Assembly (NCBI GenBank): GCA_963664085.2
Contig: CAXXLO010000002.1
Location: 5,084,001 to 5,148,000, forward strand
Direction of reading: 5' to 3'
From: Bin5 sp022821545
GTDB taxonomy: Bacteria; Chloroflexota; Anaerolineae; Caldilineales; Caldilineaceae
DNA: 64,000 nucleotides
This document shows, piece by piece, positions 25,950 to 34,857 of this stretch; position 1 is the stretch's first letter, and every line of letters starts with the position of its first letter. Both the position numbers and the translations under genes were made by a program. The notes beneath the pieces are model-generated. The model ran no database searches. It was not told the DNA's origin and was given only the letters and a program-made list of their open reading frames with translations.

Positions 25950-26932
25950 AAGTCCTCGTAACCGGAGGCAGCGGCACCATCGGCGGATATGTCCTGAGAG
26001 AGCTGCTCCGGGCCGGGCATTCCGTGTCCAGCTTCAGCCGTACCGCGCCGCGGGTGGAGGGGGCCGGTTTCGTCAAGGCCGACATCATGGAGCCCGCCCA
26101 GCTTGCCCGCGCCTGCCAGGACCAGGACGCCGTGATCCATCTGGCGGCCATACCGGGGCCGGGGCGCGCGACGCCGGCGCAGTTGCTGAACGTAAATGTG
26201 ATCGGCACAGTCAATGTCCTTGAAGCGGCCGTCCAGGCCGGTGTCGGCAGGTTCGTCTTCGCCTCCTCCGGCGCGGCCACCGGCTTCTCCTTCCAGAAAC
26301 AGGAGTTCCTGCCGCGATACCTCCCGCTCGACGAAGATCATCCCACTGAGCCGCAGGACGAATACGGGTTGAGCAAACTGCTGGGCGAGCTGACCTGCAA
26401 GCGCTACACCGACGCCTTCGGCATCCGCACCATCTGCCTGCGCATCAACAACAACTGGTATCTCGAACGCGCCGGCGCCGAGGTGGCCGTGCGCTCCGGC
26501 TGGGCGCAGCAGTTCACCGTCGAAGAGCTATGGCGTCAGCGATACCGCAAAACGATAGAGGACGCCGAGGGCGACTGGCCGTCGCCGGGTCCGCCCGCGC
26601 CGCGCAAAATACTGTGGGCATTCACCGACGCCCGCGACGCCGCGCGGGCCTTCCGCCTGGCCGTCGAAAACGACTCGATCAGCCATGACCTGTTTCTGAT
26701 CAACGGAGCGGACACCTGCTCCCGCGAGCCGACCTCCCTGCTGATCGACCGCTTACGCCACTCCTTTTCCGAAGGGGCAGCATCTTCAGCGATCCCGGAC
26801 ATTCCCCTCAAAGCGCCGTTGGAAGACCATGCCTCCCTCTGGTCGCACGCAAAAGCGACCCGCCTGCTCGGCTACCGCCCCGAATACACCTGGCGGCAAA
26901 GCGACTTTCAGTCCTGGATGGAGAAAAGATGA
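25943..26932 (+). CDS. NAD-dependent sugar epimerase/dehydratase
   Basis: 329 residues, an extended SDR. The N-terminal VLVTGGSGTIGGYVLREL binds NAD(P), and YGLSKLLGE supplies the Tyr and Lys of the catalytic set, with SSGAATGF before it. It belongs with nucleotide-sugar or free-sugar epimerases and uronate dehydrogenases; uronate dehydrogenase is possible but not proven. It overlaps its neighbours on both sides (7 and 4 bases), so the three genes are translationally coupled. Confidence 0.88.
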   Translation: MLKVLVTGGSGTIGGYVLRELLRAGHSVSSFSRTAPRVEGAGFVKADIMEPAQLARACQDQDAVIHLAAIPGPGRATPAQLLNVNVIGTVNVLEAAVQAGVGRFVFASSGAATGFSFQKQEFLPRYLPLDEDHPTEPQDEYGLSKLLGELTCKRYTDAFGIRTICLRINNNWYLERAGAEVAVRSGWAQQFTVEELWRQRYRKTIEDAEGDWPSPGPPAPRKILWAFTDARDAARAFRLAVENDSISHDLFLINGADTCSREPTSLLIDRLRHSFSEGAASSAIPDIPLKAPLEDHASLWSHAKATRLLGYRPEYTWRQSDFQSWMEKR

Positions 26933-28083
26933 CCACAGAAAGAAAGCTCGAGTTCTTCGGCGGAGGCTGGCGCCAGGTCGACGCCGCCGGCGAGGAGAAA
27001 TCCCTCGTCATCGACGCCCATTCCCATATCTTCCGCCGCTTTGCCACCGGCTCCGGCCCGGCCAGCGCCGCCCTCTCGCGCAAGCTGTGGCAGTACCATC
27101 TGCGCGACTTCACCGACTTCTGGCGCAAGGATGACGGCGCCCGCGTCAAAGAACGGCTGCTCGACTTCCCCTCCGACGACATCAATGCCATGCCCGACGT
27201 CAGTTTCCGTTTCGGCAAATACGGCCAGGCCGAGCTCACCGTGGACGGCGTCGACTACGTCATGCAGTTCTATCCCCCCGGCCTGGAAAACCTGGAGGCG
27301 ACCCCGGAGAGGATGATCGCCGAAATGGAGGTCGCCGGCGTCGACCGGGGAATACTCCAGAGCGACCACGTCTACGGCGCCAACATCAACGAGTTCTACG
27401 CCGAGGCCATGCGCCGCTACCCGGACCGCTTCATCGCGCTGGCGCAGATTCGGGAGACGGAGGCGCATCAGGGAGAGGAGCTGGCGCGCCTTGAACGCGC
27501 CGTTTCAGAACTGGGCTGCACTGGGCTCTACTTCAGTGTGGAACTTTTCGCGCTGCGGGGCTACGTGGACCGCATCGACGATGCCAAGTTTGAACCGCTT
27601 TGGCAGCTGGTGCGCCGCCTGGGGATTCCCGTCTTCTGGTACATCGACGCCCGCAAGCAGGACCGGGTGGCCGGTTTCATGGAGCGCGTCGGCGAGCTGA
27701 GCCGCTGGGCGGACGCCCACGACGACATCCCGTCGGTGATCACGCACGGGCTGGTGCCGGCCGCCATCATCCACGAAATCGGCATCCCCGACGAGGTGAT
27801 CGCGTTGCTGAAGCGGCCCCACATGAACGCCGAAATCCTGATGCAGGCCAAGTGGCCCGAGTACCCCTACGGCGAAGGGCAGGAGATGCTCAAATGGCTG
27901 ATCGACCAGGTCGGCGTGGAGAAGCTGATGTGGGGTTCGGACATGCCCTACAGCGGCGGCTTCTGGTGTACCTACAAACAGTCCGTAGACTACATCCGCC
28001 TGCACTGCGACTTCCTCTCGACCGCGGAGAAAAACCTGATCCTGGGCGGCAACGCGGCGCGCATGTTTGACATCGACGTTTAG
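26929..28083 (+). CDS. Amidohydrolase-2 family metal-dependent hydrolase
   Basis: 384 residues, a TIM-barrel hydrolase or decarboxylase. The HxH metal motif is in VIDAHSHIF near residue 30, a His lies in VITHGLVP, and the catalytic Asp is in MWGSDMPYSGGFW. Family members hydrolyse lactones or decarboxylate aromatic acids such as the ACMSD substrate. With an isomerase and an epimerase upstream, a sugar lactonase role is attractive but inferred. The start overlaps the previous stop (ATGA). Confidence 0.85.
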   Translation: MTTERKLEFFGGGWRQVDAAGEEKSLVIDAHSHIFRRFATGSGPASAALSRKLWQYHLRDFTDFWRKDDGARVKERLLDFPSDDINAMPDVSFRFGKYGQAELTVDGVDYVMQFYPPGLENLEATPERMIAEMEVAGVDRGILQSDHVYGANINEFYAEAMRRYPDRFIALAQIRETEAHQGEELARLERAVSELGCTGLYFSVELFALRGYVDRIDDAKFEPLWQLVRRLGIPVFWYIDARKQDRVAGFMERVGELSRWADAHDDIPSVITHGLVPAAIIHEIGIPDEVIALLKRPHMNAEILMQAKWPEYPYGEGQEMLKWLIDQVGVEKLMWGSDMPYSGGFWCTYKQSVDYIRLHCDFLSTAEKNLILGGNAARMFDIDV

Positions 28084-28329
28084 CCGGCAGCGCCTGACGA
28101 ACCTTCCTGAATGACCTGGGGGGGGCAGCCTGGGCATATTCAAGTTCCAACTCGTACAACGCCTGCTCGTCCTCCTTGCCGGTCAGTGTTCTACTCCTCT
28201 TTGGTCTTTCGTACCCCTCAAAAAAAGTTTCGCATTGAAGCGGGCCGCTCGCTTTACGAAATCTTCAATCGAGTAGGTCTCGAAAAGCGAACGCAGGGCT
28301 TCATGCAAGTTTTGGAAAGGAAATCCAAA

Positions 28330-29889
28330 ATGAGAAATTCAGACTGTGTTAACGGCGCTTCCACGTCCAATGCAGCCCTAAACTGGCCTACCGAAGATTG
28401 GCAGACCTCAACGCCGGAAAATCAAGGAATGGATTCCGAAAGCTTGGTGGAATTACTAAGCTATTACCGGGAAAACACAACGAACATTCATAGCATGTTG
28501 ATCATTCGAAACGGCAATATCGGACTGGATGCTTGCTTTTATCCATTCACCCCGGGTGGGACTGTCCACGATGTGGCCTCTGTTACCAAGAGCATTACAT
28601 CGGTCCTAATCGGTATCGCTATTGATCAGGGCTTCATTGAAAGTGTCGAACAGCCCCTGTTATCTTTTTTCCCGGAACGTGCCATTGCCAATCTTGACGC
28701 CAATAAAGAAAAGATAACCCTGGAAAACCTGCTCACCATGACTTCCGGTTTTACTTGTGGATATCAACCAGGAGAAAAAGAACATAACGAGATGTTCTCA
28801 AGTGAAGATTGGGTGCAGTTTGTGTTGGATTTGCCCATGGCTAGGGGACCGGGCCAAGAGTACGCTTATTGCAGTGGAAATTCACATTTGCTTTCGGCGA
28901 TCCTGACAAAGGCAACAGGAATGAGCATGCTCGATTTTGCGCAGAAACACCTTTTTACTCCGCTTGGCATCAATGAGGTTATCTGGCCTCCGGACCCTCA
29001 AGGAATAACGAGAGGTTGGGGGGATCTTCATCTGCATCCTCGTGACCTGGCTAAAATAGGATACCTCTACCTGAACAATGGACTCTGGGAGGGGAAACAG
29101 TTATTGAGTGCGGCATGGGTAGAAAGATCAACACAAACCCGGGTTGATCGTGCGGTAAAGACGAATACCTTCATCCGTCCAGGTCGCGATTATGGATACG
29201 CTTGGCACCTCGTTTCAGAAGGGCCTTTTTCCGGAATGTACTATGCCGCTGGTCGTGGCGGGCAGTCGCTCAGTGTTTTGCCAGGCGCAAATATCGTAAC
29301 GGTTATCACTGGTGGAGAGAATGAGTTGTTGGAATATGAAGAAGATAAAATCGGGGAATTTATATTGTCGATATCAGATCAGGCATTACCGAAAAATCTG
29401 GAAGGGAATGAGAATCTTCAGCAGAAGACAGAAGCGATCACTGCCGCGTCGCCTCCCGAACAAATACATTTGCCGGAAATAGCGCAAATCATATCAGGGG
29501 AAGTATTTGCTCTTGATGAAAACTTTCTCAACTTCAAGACAGTTTCTTTGAGATTCAATGGTCGAGAAGAAGCGGAAGTCAGGTTTTCTATGCTTGATCC
29601 CTCAACCGGAAAATACACACAACTTGTGGAACCAGTACTCACACAACTTGTGGCGCCAATGAGGTTGGATGGTATCTACACCATCATTCCTGGACGATTC
29701 GGGCTGTCTACGGGAGTAAAAGGAAACTGGGAAACCAATGGTGATTTTCTTTTAACCATAGATGAGATGGCCGATATCAACGTATTCGAACTCAGAATGT
29801 CATTTGAAGCGGATAGAGTAACTATTGTGCTGAATGAGAAGACAGGACTCATCGTTAATGAAACATTTGAGGGCGTACGTCAGAATTAA
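28330..29889 (+). CDS. Serine hydrolase, beta-lactamase/S12-like
   Basis: 519 residues starting MRNSDCVNGAS. The catalytic SVTK is at 84-87, a tyrosine motif lies in YAYCSGNSH, and the GRGGQ turn replaces the third box, as in class C beta-lactamase-like esterases and peptidases. A C-terminal 130-residue beta domain follows the catalytic domain. No clear signal peptide was seen from this start. GGAAAGG lies about 11 bases upstream. The gene is clearly more AT-rich than those on either side and has no operon partner, which suggests horizontal acquisition. The 246 bases before it show no recognisable gene. Confidence 0.8.
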   Translation: MRNSDCVNGASTSNAALNWPTEDWQTSTPENQGMDSESLVELLSYYRENTTNIHSMLIIRNGNIGLDACFYPFTPGGTVHDVASVTKSITSVLIGIAIDQGFIESVEQPLLSFFPERAIANLDANKEKITLENLLTMTSGFTCGYQPGEKEHNEMFSSEDWVQFVLDLPMARGPGQEYAYCSGNSHLLSAILTKATGMSMLDFAQKHLFTPLGINEVIWPPDPQGITRGWGDLHLHPRDLAKIGYLYLNNGLWEGKQLLSAAWVERSTQTRVDRAVKTNTFIRPGRDYGYAWHLVSEGPFSGMYYAAGRGGQSLSVLPGANIVTVITGGENELLEYEEDKIGEFILSISDQALPKNLEGNENLQQKTEAITAASPPEQIHLPEIAQIISGEVFALDENFLNFKTVSLRFNGREEAEVRFSMLDPSTGKYTQLVEPVLTQLVAPMRLDGIYTIIPGRFGLSTGVKGNWETNGDFLLTIDEMADINVFELRMSFEADRVTIVLNEKTGLIVNETFEGVRQN

Positions 29890-29891
29890 CC

Positions 29892-29980
29892 TGCGATTGC
29901 CCATTAGCCTGTGTTTGCCCATACTGTAGTGTTTGCCCACATTGTAGTGCTTGCCCACATTGTAGTGTTTGCCCACATCG
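29892..29980 (+). repeat. 18-bp tandem repeat
   Basis: After a divergent first unit (29892-29909), copies at 29912-29929, 29930-29947 and 29948-29965 plus a partial at 29966-29980 follow the unit TGTTTGCCCACATTGTAG with one to three changes. It begins two bases after the serine hydrolase stop. The period is a multiple of three, but neither strand shows a credible gene. The gap 29890-30262 also holds the promoter and leader structure listed next. Confidence 0.75.
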
Positions 29981-30053
29981 AAGGCTGTCTGAAAACGCGG
30001 TTTTTGGGCCAATTTCTTTAGGCGACGGCATTTGAGGGATAGATTTATGGTGC

Positions 30054-30082
30054 TTGACTCCCTGTCTTTGCTAGGTTATAGT
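30054..30082 (+). promoter_or_regulatory. Near-consensus sigma70 promoter of a family-5 importer
   Basis: TTGACT (30054-30059) and TATAGT (30077-30082) are exactly 17 bases apart. The predicted transcript has a leader of about 175 bases before the SBP ATG at 30263. Confidence 0.7.
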
Positions 30083-30122
30083 ATATTTTAACAAAAGTGC
30101 AGTGGGATTCCTCGCAGTGTTC

Positions 30123-30169
30123 AACGTAAACGGGAGGCCGACTTGACCTTGAGGTCCCCCCCTTACGTT
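30123..30169 (+). promoter_or_regulatory. Structured leader of the family-5 importer operon
   Basis: AACGTAA (30123-30129) pairs with TTACGTT (30163-30169). Inside, GGGAGG can pair with the C-run and GACC/GGTC closes a TTGA loop. The outcome is a long nested stem in the 5' leader, not matched to any riboswitch I know. Confidence 0.4.
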
Positions 30170-30262
30170 AATCATATCGTACCGCTTTCGGTCCTCTTTA
30201 GCCTTCTCACGTTCAGTTACTCCGAACAATCTCAAGACATTTACCGAAAGGAAGGACACGAG

Positions 30263-31948
30263 ATGAACAACAAGCAGTGGCAACTCACGCTTATCGCCAT
30301 GCTGGTGACGCTCGGCATGGTCATGGCCGCCTGCGCGACGACCGCGCCTGCTGCGGACACCACATCCGGAGACGAGGCTGCGCTCACCACAACGGATGAG
30401 GATGCTGAACGCGTGATCCGCGTGGGCTTCCGTTCCAATTGGGCCCAGGGGTTCAACATTTTTCCCTATCCTACCTATAAGGCCCAGGGCGACATAGAGC
30501 CCTACTTCTATATGCCGTTGCTCCTCCACAACAGAGATTTCGAGGCCGTGCCGTGGCTGGCGAGGGACTGGGAACTCACGGAGAACTGCGACGCCGCCAC
30601 CTTCTACCTGTATGAAGATGCCAGATGGTCCGATGGCACGCCGCTGACCTCGGCAGACGTCAAGTATACGTTCGAAATGTTGTCCCATCCCGACGTCATG
30701 AACCGGAACTATGGGTGGGTCGGCGAGCAGGAATACGTGAACGGCGAAGCCGACGAGATCGTGGGCATCGAGATTGTGGACGACCACACGGTCCGCTTTA
30801 ACATGCAAGAGGGCAGAAACAACTGCACGCCCCACCACGAGGAGTACGGCCCCAGGGTGGGCATTGTTCCCAAGCACATCTTTGAGAAGTTTCCCCTGGA
30901 AACCCTCATCACCGGCGAGAATCCCGAGGCGATGAATCCCACCGTGGTGAGCGGCCCCTTCCGTCTGGGCGACTTGGAGAGGGATGTGTTCTTCGAAGCT
31001 GTTGCCGTCGATGACTGGTGGGGCGCGAAGTACTTCGGCGAACCCAAGGTGGACAAGATCATTGCCATCACCATGGAACACGAAGCGCAGCTCCCGGCTC
31101 TGGTCGCTGGCGACCTGGATGTCACCCAGTACTTGCAGGTGAGCGACATCGAAGGCCTCGAGGGCAATCCCGACCTGAAAATCCTCGTGGACGAATCCCT
31201 GGGGATGCTTGGGATTCAGTTCAATCGCCGGCCCGGGTCCCTGCCGGACAAGATCCGCTACGCGATGGAATACGCCACCGACCGCGACGCCATCGTCGCC
31301 GCCCACACGCTGGGACATGGCAGCAAGACCTACAGTTGGATGGCCAACGAAGGTGCCTATCGAGCCGAGGACATGGTGTGGCGCGAGTACGACCCCGAAA
31401 TGGCGAAGCAGTTGATCCAGGAAGCCATCGACGCCGGCGAATGGGATCCCGAGCGCACCATCATCTTCCTCGATGACGCTGAAAAGCCCATCTGGAACTT
31501 GTGGATTGACATGATGCGCGCGGTGGGATTGAACGTCGAGATGCAGATCGTCGGCCTGGCCTTCCCTGACAAACTGCTCGCTGGCGAGTACGACGTTAGC
31601 GAAGGGGGCGGCGGAACCGTTCGCGGATATAGCCTCCGAGCCTGCTACTACTTCCATCGACCACTTGGTAGGAACTATGAGAATACCGGCTGGTACGACG
31701 AGGAATTCGGCACCTTGTGCAAGGAAGCCCGGGCCACGCTCAATGACGAAGTACGCACGAAAAACCTCGCCAGGGCCACCAAAATCTGGTACGACTATGG
31801 TCCCTGGATCACCTTCTCCACCAATATGCGCGTCTGGGGCACGCGATCCAATATCTGCGGTGTCGTTCCCAACACCACAACTGGGCTGGTACACCGCGGC
31901 GGCGCAGACTATGGCCTCTTGGACTGGTACATCTGCGATGAGGGCTAG
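30263..31948 (+). CDS. Family-5 (peptide/opine type) ABC substrate-binding lipoprotein
   Basis: 561 residues. The N-terminus MNNKQWQLTLIAMLVTLG leads to a lipobox ending MAACATT. The body is a DppA/OppA-type binding protein, with ARWSDGTPLTSADVKYTFEML, WSDG being the usual core motif, and the later IRYAMEYATDRDAIV. Ligands of this family include peptides, nickel and oligosaccharides. The start follows AAAGGAAGG. Two permease genes and a PHP hydrolase follow on the same strand. Confidence 0.92.
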   Translation: MNNKQWQLTLIAMLVTLGMVMAACATTAPAADTTSGDEAALTTTDEDAERVIRVGFRSNWAQGFNIFPYPTYKAQGDIEPYFYMPLLLHNRDFEAVPWLARDWELTENCDAATFYLYEDARWSDGTPLTSADVKYTFEMLSHPDVMNRNYGWVGEQEYVNGEADEIVGIEIVDDHTVRFNMQEGRNNCTPHHEEYGPRVGIVPKHIFEKFPLETLITGENPEAMNPTVVSGPFRLGDLERDVFFEAVAVDDWWGAKYFGEPKVDKIIAITMEHEAQLPALVAGDLDVTQYLQVSDIEGLEGNPDLKILVDESLGMLGIQFNRRPGSLPDKIRYAMEYATDRDAIVAAHTLGHGSKTYSWMANEGAYRAEDMVWREYDPEMAKQLIQEAIDAGEWDPERTIIFLDDAEKPIWNLWIDMMRAVGLNVEMQIVGLAFPDKLLAGEYDVSEGGGGTVRGYSLRACYYFHRPLGRNYENTGWYDEEFGTLCKEARATLNDEVRTKNLARATKIWYDYGPWITFSTNMRVWGTRSNICGVVPNTTTGLVHRGGADYGLLDWYICDEG

Positions 31949-31994
31949 TCACGCCCGAATTGGGTTTGTGTAGAATCTGTTTGGTAGGGGTAGG

Positions 31995-32020
31995 GGCATG
32001 GGGATGTTTGTCCTCGTGCC
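31995..32020 (+). terminator. Intercistronic hairpin after the binding-protein gene
   Basis: GGCATGGGGA (31995-32004) pairs with TCCTCGTGCC (32011-32020) over ten positions including two G-U pairs, around a six-base loop. There is no U-run, so it is more likely an mRNA-stability or partial attenuation structure than a full terminator. Confidence 0.45.
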
Positions 32021-32044
32021 TCTATGCCCGCCGTAGGGGGTCTG

Positions 32045-33049
32045 ATGACGACTTACATCATCCGGCGCATATGGCTCATCTTCCCGATCCTTTTCATTAT
32101 TACCATCGTCAACTTCGGACTGATGCACCTGGCGCCTGGTGATCCCACCCAATTCATGTTGCCGCCCGATATTGCGTTCGAACACATAGAAATCACGATT
32201 GACGGACATGGCTACAAATATGAGGCAAAAGAGGGGTACGAGGACTACCTTAAGGAGAAGTTAGGGCTGGACAAACCTATCCACGTGCAGTACCTCCGCT
32301 GGCTGTGGAACCTGTCCCAGGGCAACTTTGGCCGCTCGATGATTGATCAAGCGGACGTGTTCGAGGAGATGGTCCGCAGACTGCCGGTGACGCTGAGGTT
32401 GACGGTGACCTCCCTGGCGGTCAGCCTTGTGGTAGGACTTGGGCTGGGCGTCCTCTCCGCCCTCTACCAGTACTCGCTATTCGACGTCGTGACCACCGTC
32501 ATCTCCTTCCTCTTCCTCAGCTTGCCCGGTTTCTTCTTCCTGCTTCTGGCCATTTGGGTGTTTGCCTTGAAGCTCAACTGGCTCCCCGCAAGCGGAATGT
32601 ATTCGGTAGGTGGCGACAGGGGGCCGTGGGATAGCCTCAAGCACATGATCCTGCCGGTCACGGTGCTCGGGCTGGGGGGTTCCGCCGGTTTCATCCGCTT
32701 TGCGCGCACGAGCATGTTGGAGGTGATGGGCGAGGACTACGTGCGCACGGCGCAGGCCAAAGGACTCCCCGAGCGTGTCGTCATCATGCGCCATGCCTTC
32801 CGCAACGCGCTCATGCCGATCGTGACAATCATCAGCTACCGGCTGCCGGCACTGTTTGCCGGCTCAGTGCTGGTGGAACGTTTGGCAAACTGGCCGGGCA
32901 TCGGTCGCTGGGTGCTCGACGCTGCCCTGTCGAAAGACTACCCCGTTATGATGGCCAACGTGATCGTCATCGCCATCCTGACGCTGATCGCAAATCTGAT
33001 CGCCGACATCGCCTACGCGTTTGTCGATCCTCGTATCGCCTACAAATGA
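32045..33049 (+). CDS. Family-5 ABC transporter permease (DppB type)
   Basis: 334 residues beginning MTTYIIRRIWLIFPILFIIT, the usual first helix of DppB-type subunits, followed by an extracytoplasmic loop with HLAPGDPTQF. The ATPase-contact loop reads YVRTAQAKGLPERVVIMRHAFRNALMP. It is slightly long because of an insertion of about 20 residues after GDPTQF. The ATG at 32045 follows a GGGGG run; seven in-frame codons upstream are discarded. Confidence 0.92.
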   Translation: MTTYIIRRIWLIFPILFIITIVNFGLMHLAPGDPTQFMLPPDIAFEHIEITIDGHGYKYEAKEGYEDYLKEKLGLDKPIHVQYLRWLWNLSQGNFGRSMIDQADVFEEMVRRLPVTLRLTVTSLAVSLVVGLGLGVLSALYQYSLFDVVTTVISFLFLSLPGFFFLLLAIWVFALKLNWLPASGMYSVGGDRGPWDSLKHMILPVTVLGLGGSAGFIRFARTSMLEVMGEDYVRTAQAKGLPERVVIMRHAFRNALMPIVTIISYRLPALFAGSVLVERLANWPGIGRWVLDAALSKDYPVMMANVIVIAILTLIANLIADIAYAFVDPRIAYK

Positions 33050-33098
33050 GCTTCCTCGTATCGCCTGTAAATGAGTTGCAGATCTCGCGAGGACACCG

Positions 33099-33977
33099 AT
33101 GAGATCCTTCGCCGCGTTGACGCGCCGAAAGAGCCTGTTTCAGTCTCGCGCCTGGAAGAACTATCTGGGCAATCGTTTCGGCGTTCTCGGCGCGATCATG
33201 ATCGGCGTGCTGTTGGTCGTCACGCTGGCTGCGCCTCTGGTCACGAGCTATGAGCCTTCCGCAACCGACGCGTACAACCTGGTCAAACCGCCGAGCGGCG
33301 AACACTGGCTGGGTACGGACGCGATCGGCAGAGACATGTGGGCCCGCGTCGTCTATGGCGGGCGCATTTCCCTGCTAGTCGGTGCGCTGGGCGTGATGCT
33401 GCAGACGGTCATCGGCACGATCATGGGCGCAATATCGGGCTTCTTCGGCGGCTGGGTCGATAACGTGATCCAGCGGCTGGTCGAAGTGATGCAGGTATTT
33501 CCCGATTTCATGATGCTCCTGATCATGGTATCCTTGCTGGGACCCAGCCTGGTCAATCTGTTTATTGCCATTGCACTCCTGAATTGGCACGGTGTGTGCC
33601 GCTTGATTCGAGGCCAGATCTTGACAGTGCGGGAAGAGGACTACATCCTGGCTGCCCGATCCATCGGGGTAGACAACCGTCGCATTATCTTCAGGCACAT
33701 CCTGCCCAACCTGTCCGGCATCATCCTGGTCAGCATGGTGACCAGCATCGGCGGCTTCATCCTGCTCGAAGCCAGCCTCAGCTTTGTCGGCCTCGGTGTG
33801 CAGCCGCCGACGCCAAGCTGGGGAAACCTGATCTTTCAGGCCAATAACCTGGTCGTTCTCCAGATCCGCCCCTGGCTCTGGATTCCGCCGGGCGTTGCCG
33901 TGATCCTTTGTGTGCTTGGCTTCAACTTCATTGGCGACGCGCTGCGCGATGTCTTCGATCCCCTTCGACAGCAATAG
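33099..33977 (+). CDS. Family-5 ABC transporter permease (DppC type)
   Basis: 292 residues. A DppC-type N-terminus (NRFGVLGAIMIGVLLVVTLAAP, region about 25-46) is followed by HWLGTDAIGRDMWARVVYGGR, diagnostic of this subunit. The ATPase-contact loop is YILAARSIGVDNRRIIFRHILPN. The gene starts 49 bases after the DppB-type stop, with GAGG upstream of the ATG. No DppD or DppF gene follows. Confidence 0.92.
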   Translation: MRSFAALTRRKSLFQSRAWKNYLGNRFGVLGAIMIGVLLVVTLAAPLVTSYEPSATDAYNLVKPPSGEHWLGTDAIGRDMWARVVYGGRISLLVGALGVMLQTVIGTIMGAISGFFGGWVDNVIQRLVEVMQVFPDFMMLLIMVSLLGPSLVNLFIAIALLNWHGVCRLIRGQILTVREEDYILAARSIGVDNRRIIFRHILPNLSGIILVSMVTSIGGFILLEASLSFVGLGVQPPTPSWGNLIFQANNLVVLQIRPWLWIPPGVAVILCVLGFNFIGDALRDVFDPLRQQ

Positions 33978-34026
33978 TCTCGCTCATTATCCCGGTAAAA
34001 CCACAGCAGGTAAGGAGATTAACCTC

Positions 34027-34854
34027 GTGAGAAGAGCAGATCTGCACGTCCATACTCATGCGTCCTCCGACGCATCGTTTGACCCGGAGGAGGTCTTCAG
34101 CATTGCCATGGCGCGCGGACTGACGGCCGTGACCTTCAGCGACCACGACACCATCGATAGCATTGCGGAAGGCCAACGACTCTCGACCATATACGACGTG
34201 ACCTTTTTGCCCGGCATCGAGATCACAAGTTCGTGGCGCGGGGAACCGGCCCACGTTTTGGGCTTTTTCCGCGATGGGCCGCTTTCTTCTCTGGAAGATT
34301 TTCTGGCCGATAAAATCTGGTCGGTGAGAAGAAGGAACAATCTCGCCATGCTGGAGTATCTGCAGGGGAAAGGCACAAACGTGACCGTCGCGGAATACGA
34401 CGCCGAGGTGAAGGCCCAGGAACATTCCGAGTCGACAGCATTATATGATTTGCTGCTCAAAAAAGGCGTTGTGTCGAATCAAAAAGAGTTCATGGCCTTG
34501 CGGGAGGAGTCCGGCGTCCGCGTTCTCCACCCACCGATACCGGAGGTAATACCGGCGATTCACGCGGCCGGCGGCATTGCCGTGGTAGCTCATCCCGGCC
34601 ACGATACGGGCGTCGTTTTCACCTTCGACGAAGAGAATATCGCTGCCCTGGCTGCCGAAGGTCTCGACGGTGTCGAGGTGTTCCATCCCGCGCACACCAA
34701 GGCCCAGGAGGACGACTATGTACGGATATCAGATCGCCTCGGACTGGTCAAGACCGGTGGTTCGGACATGCACATACCGCGCCCGGAGCCCCAAAAGATG
34801 GTCGGCGGCACGTTTTGTGATTGGGATGGGGTGCTCCAGTACCTGGAAGGCTAG
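34027..34854 (+). CDS. PHP-domain metal-dependent hydrolase
   Basis: 275 residues from a GTG at 34027, nine bases after AAGGAG. The start VRRADLHVHTHASSDASF carries the HxH motif at residues 7-9, and FSDHDTID, a His in VVAHPGHD and the SDMH segment complete the trinuclear metal site. PHP proteins are phosphoesterases (histidinol-phosphate or nucleotide 3',5'-bisphosphate type). It closes the family-5 importer operon, so it may dephosphorylate a product of the imported compound; this is inference. The stop lies three bases from the stop of the convergent PhyH gene. Confidence 0.85.
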   Translation: MRRADLHVHTHASSDASFDPEEVFSIAMARGLTAVTFSDHDTIDSIAEGQRLSTIYDVTFLPGIEITSSWRGEPAHVLGFFRDGPLSSLEDFLADKIWSVRRRNNLAMLEYLQGKGTNVTVAEYDAEVKAQEHSESTALYDLLLKKGVVSNQKEFMALREESGVRVLHPPIPEVIPAIHAAGGIAVVAHPGHDTGVVFTFDEENIAALAAEGLDGVEVFHPAHTKAQEDDYVRISDRLGLVKTGGSDMHIPRPEPQKMVGGTFCDWDGVLQYLEG

Positions 34855-34857
34855 ACC

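Noticed and set aside
29892..29980. CRISPR array at the 18-bp repeats
   Set aside because: The repeats are contiguous with no spacers, and no cas gene is present.
29980..30015. Terminator after the serine hydrolase
   Set aside because: The AAAAC/GTTTT pairing is only five A/T-rich pairs; too weak to call.
30071..31894. 607-codon minus-strand frame opposite the family-5 SBP
   Set aside because: Antisense shadow; the plus strand has a lipoprotein signal, ribosome-binding site and the WSDG motif.
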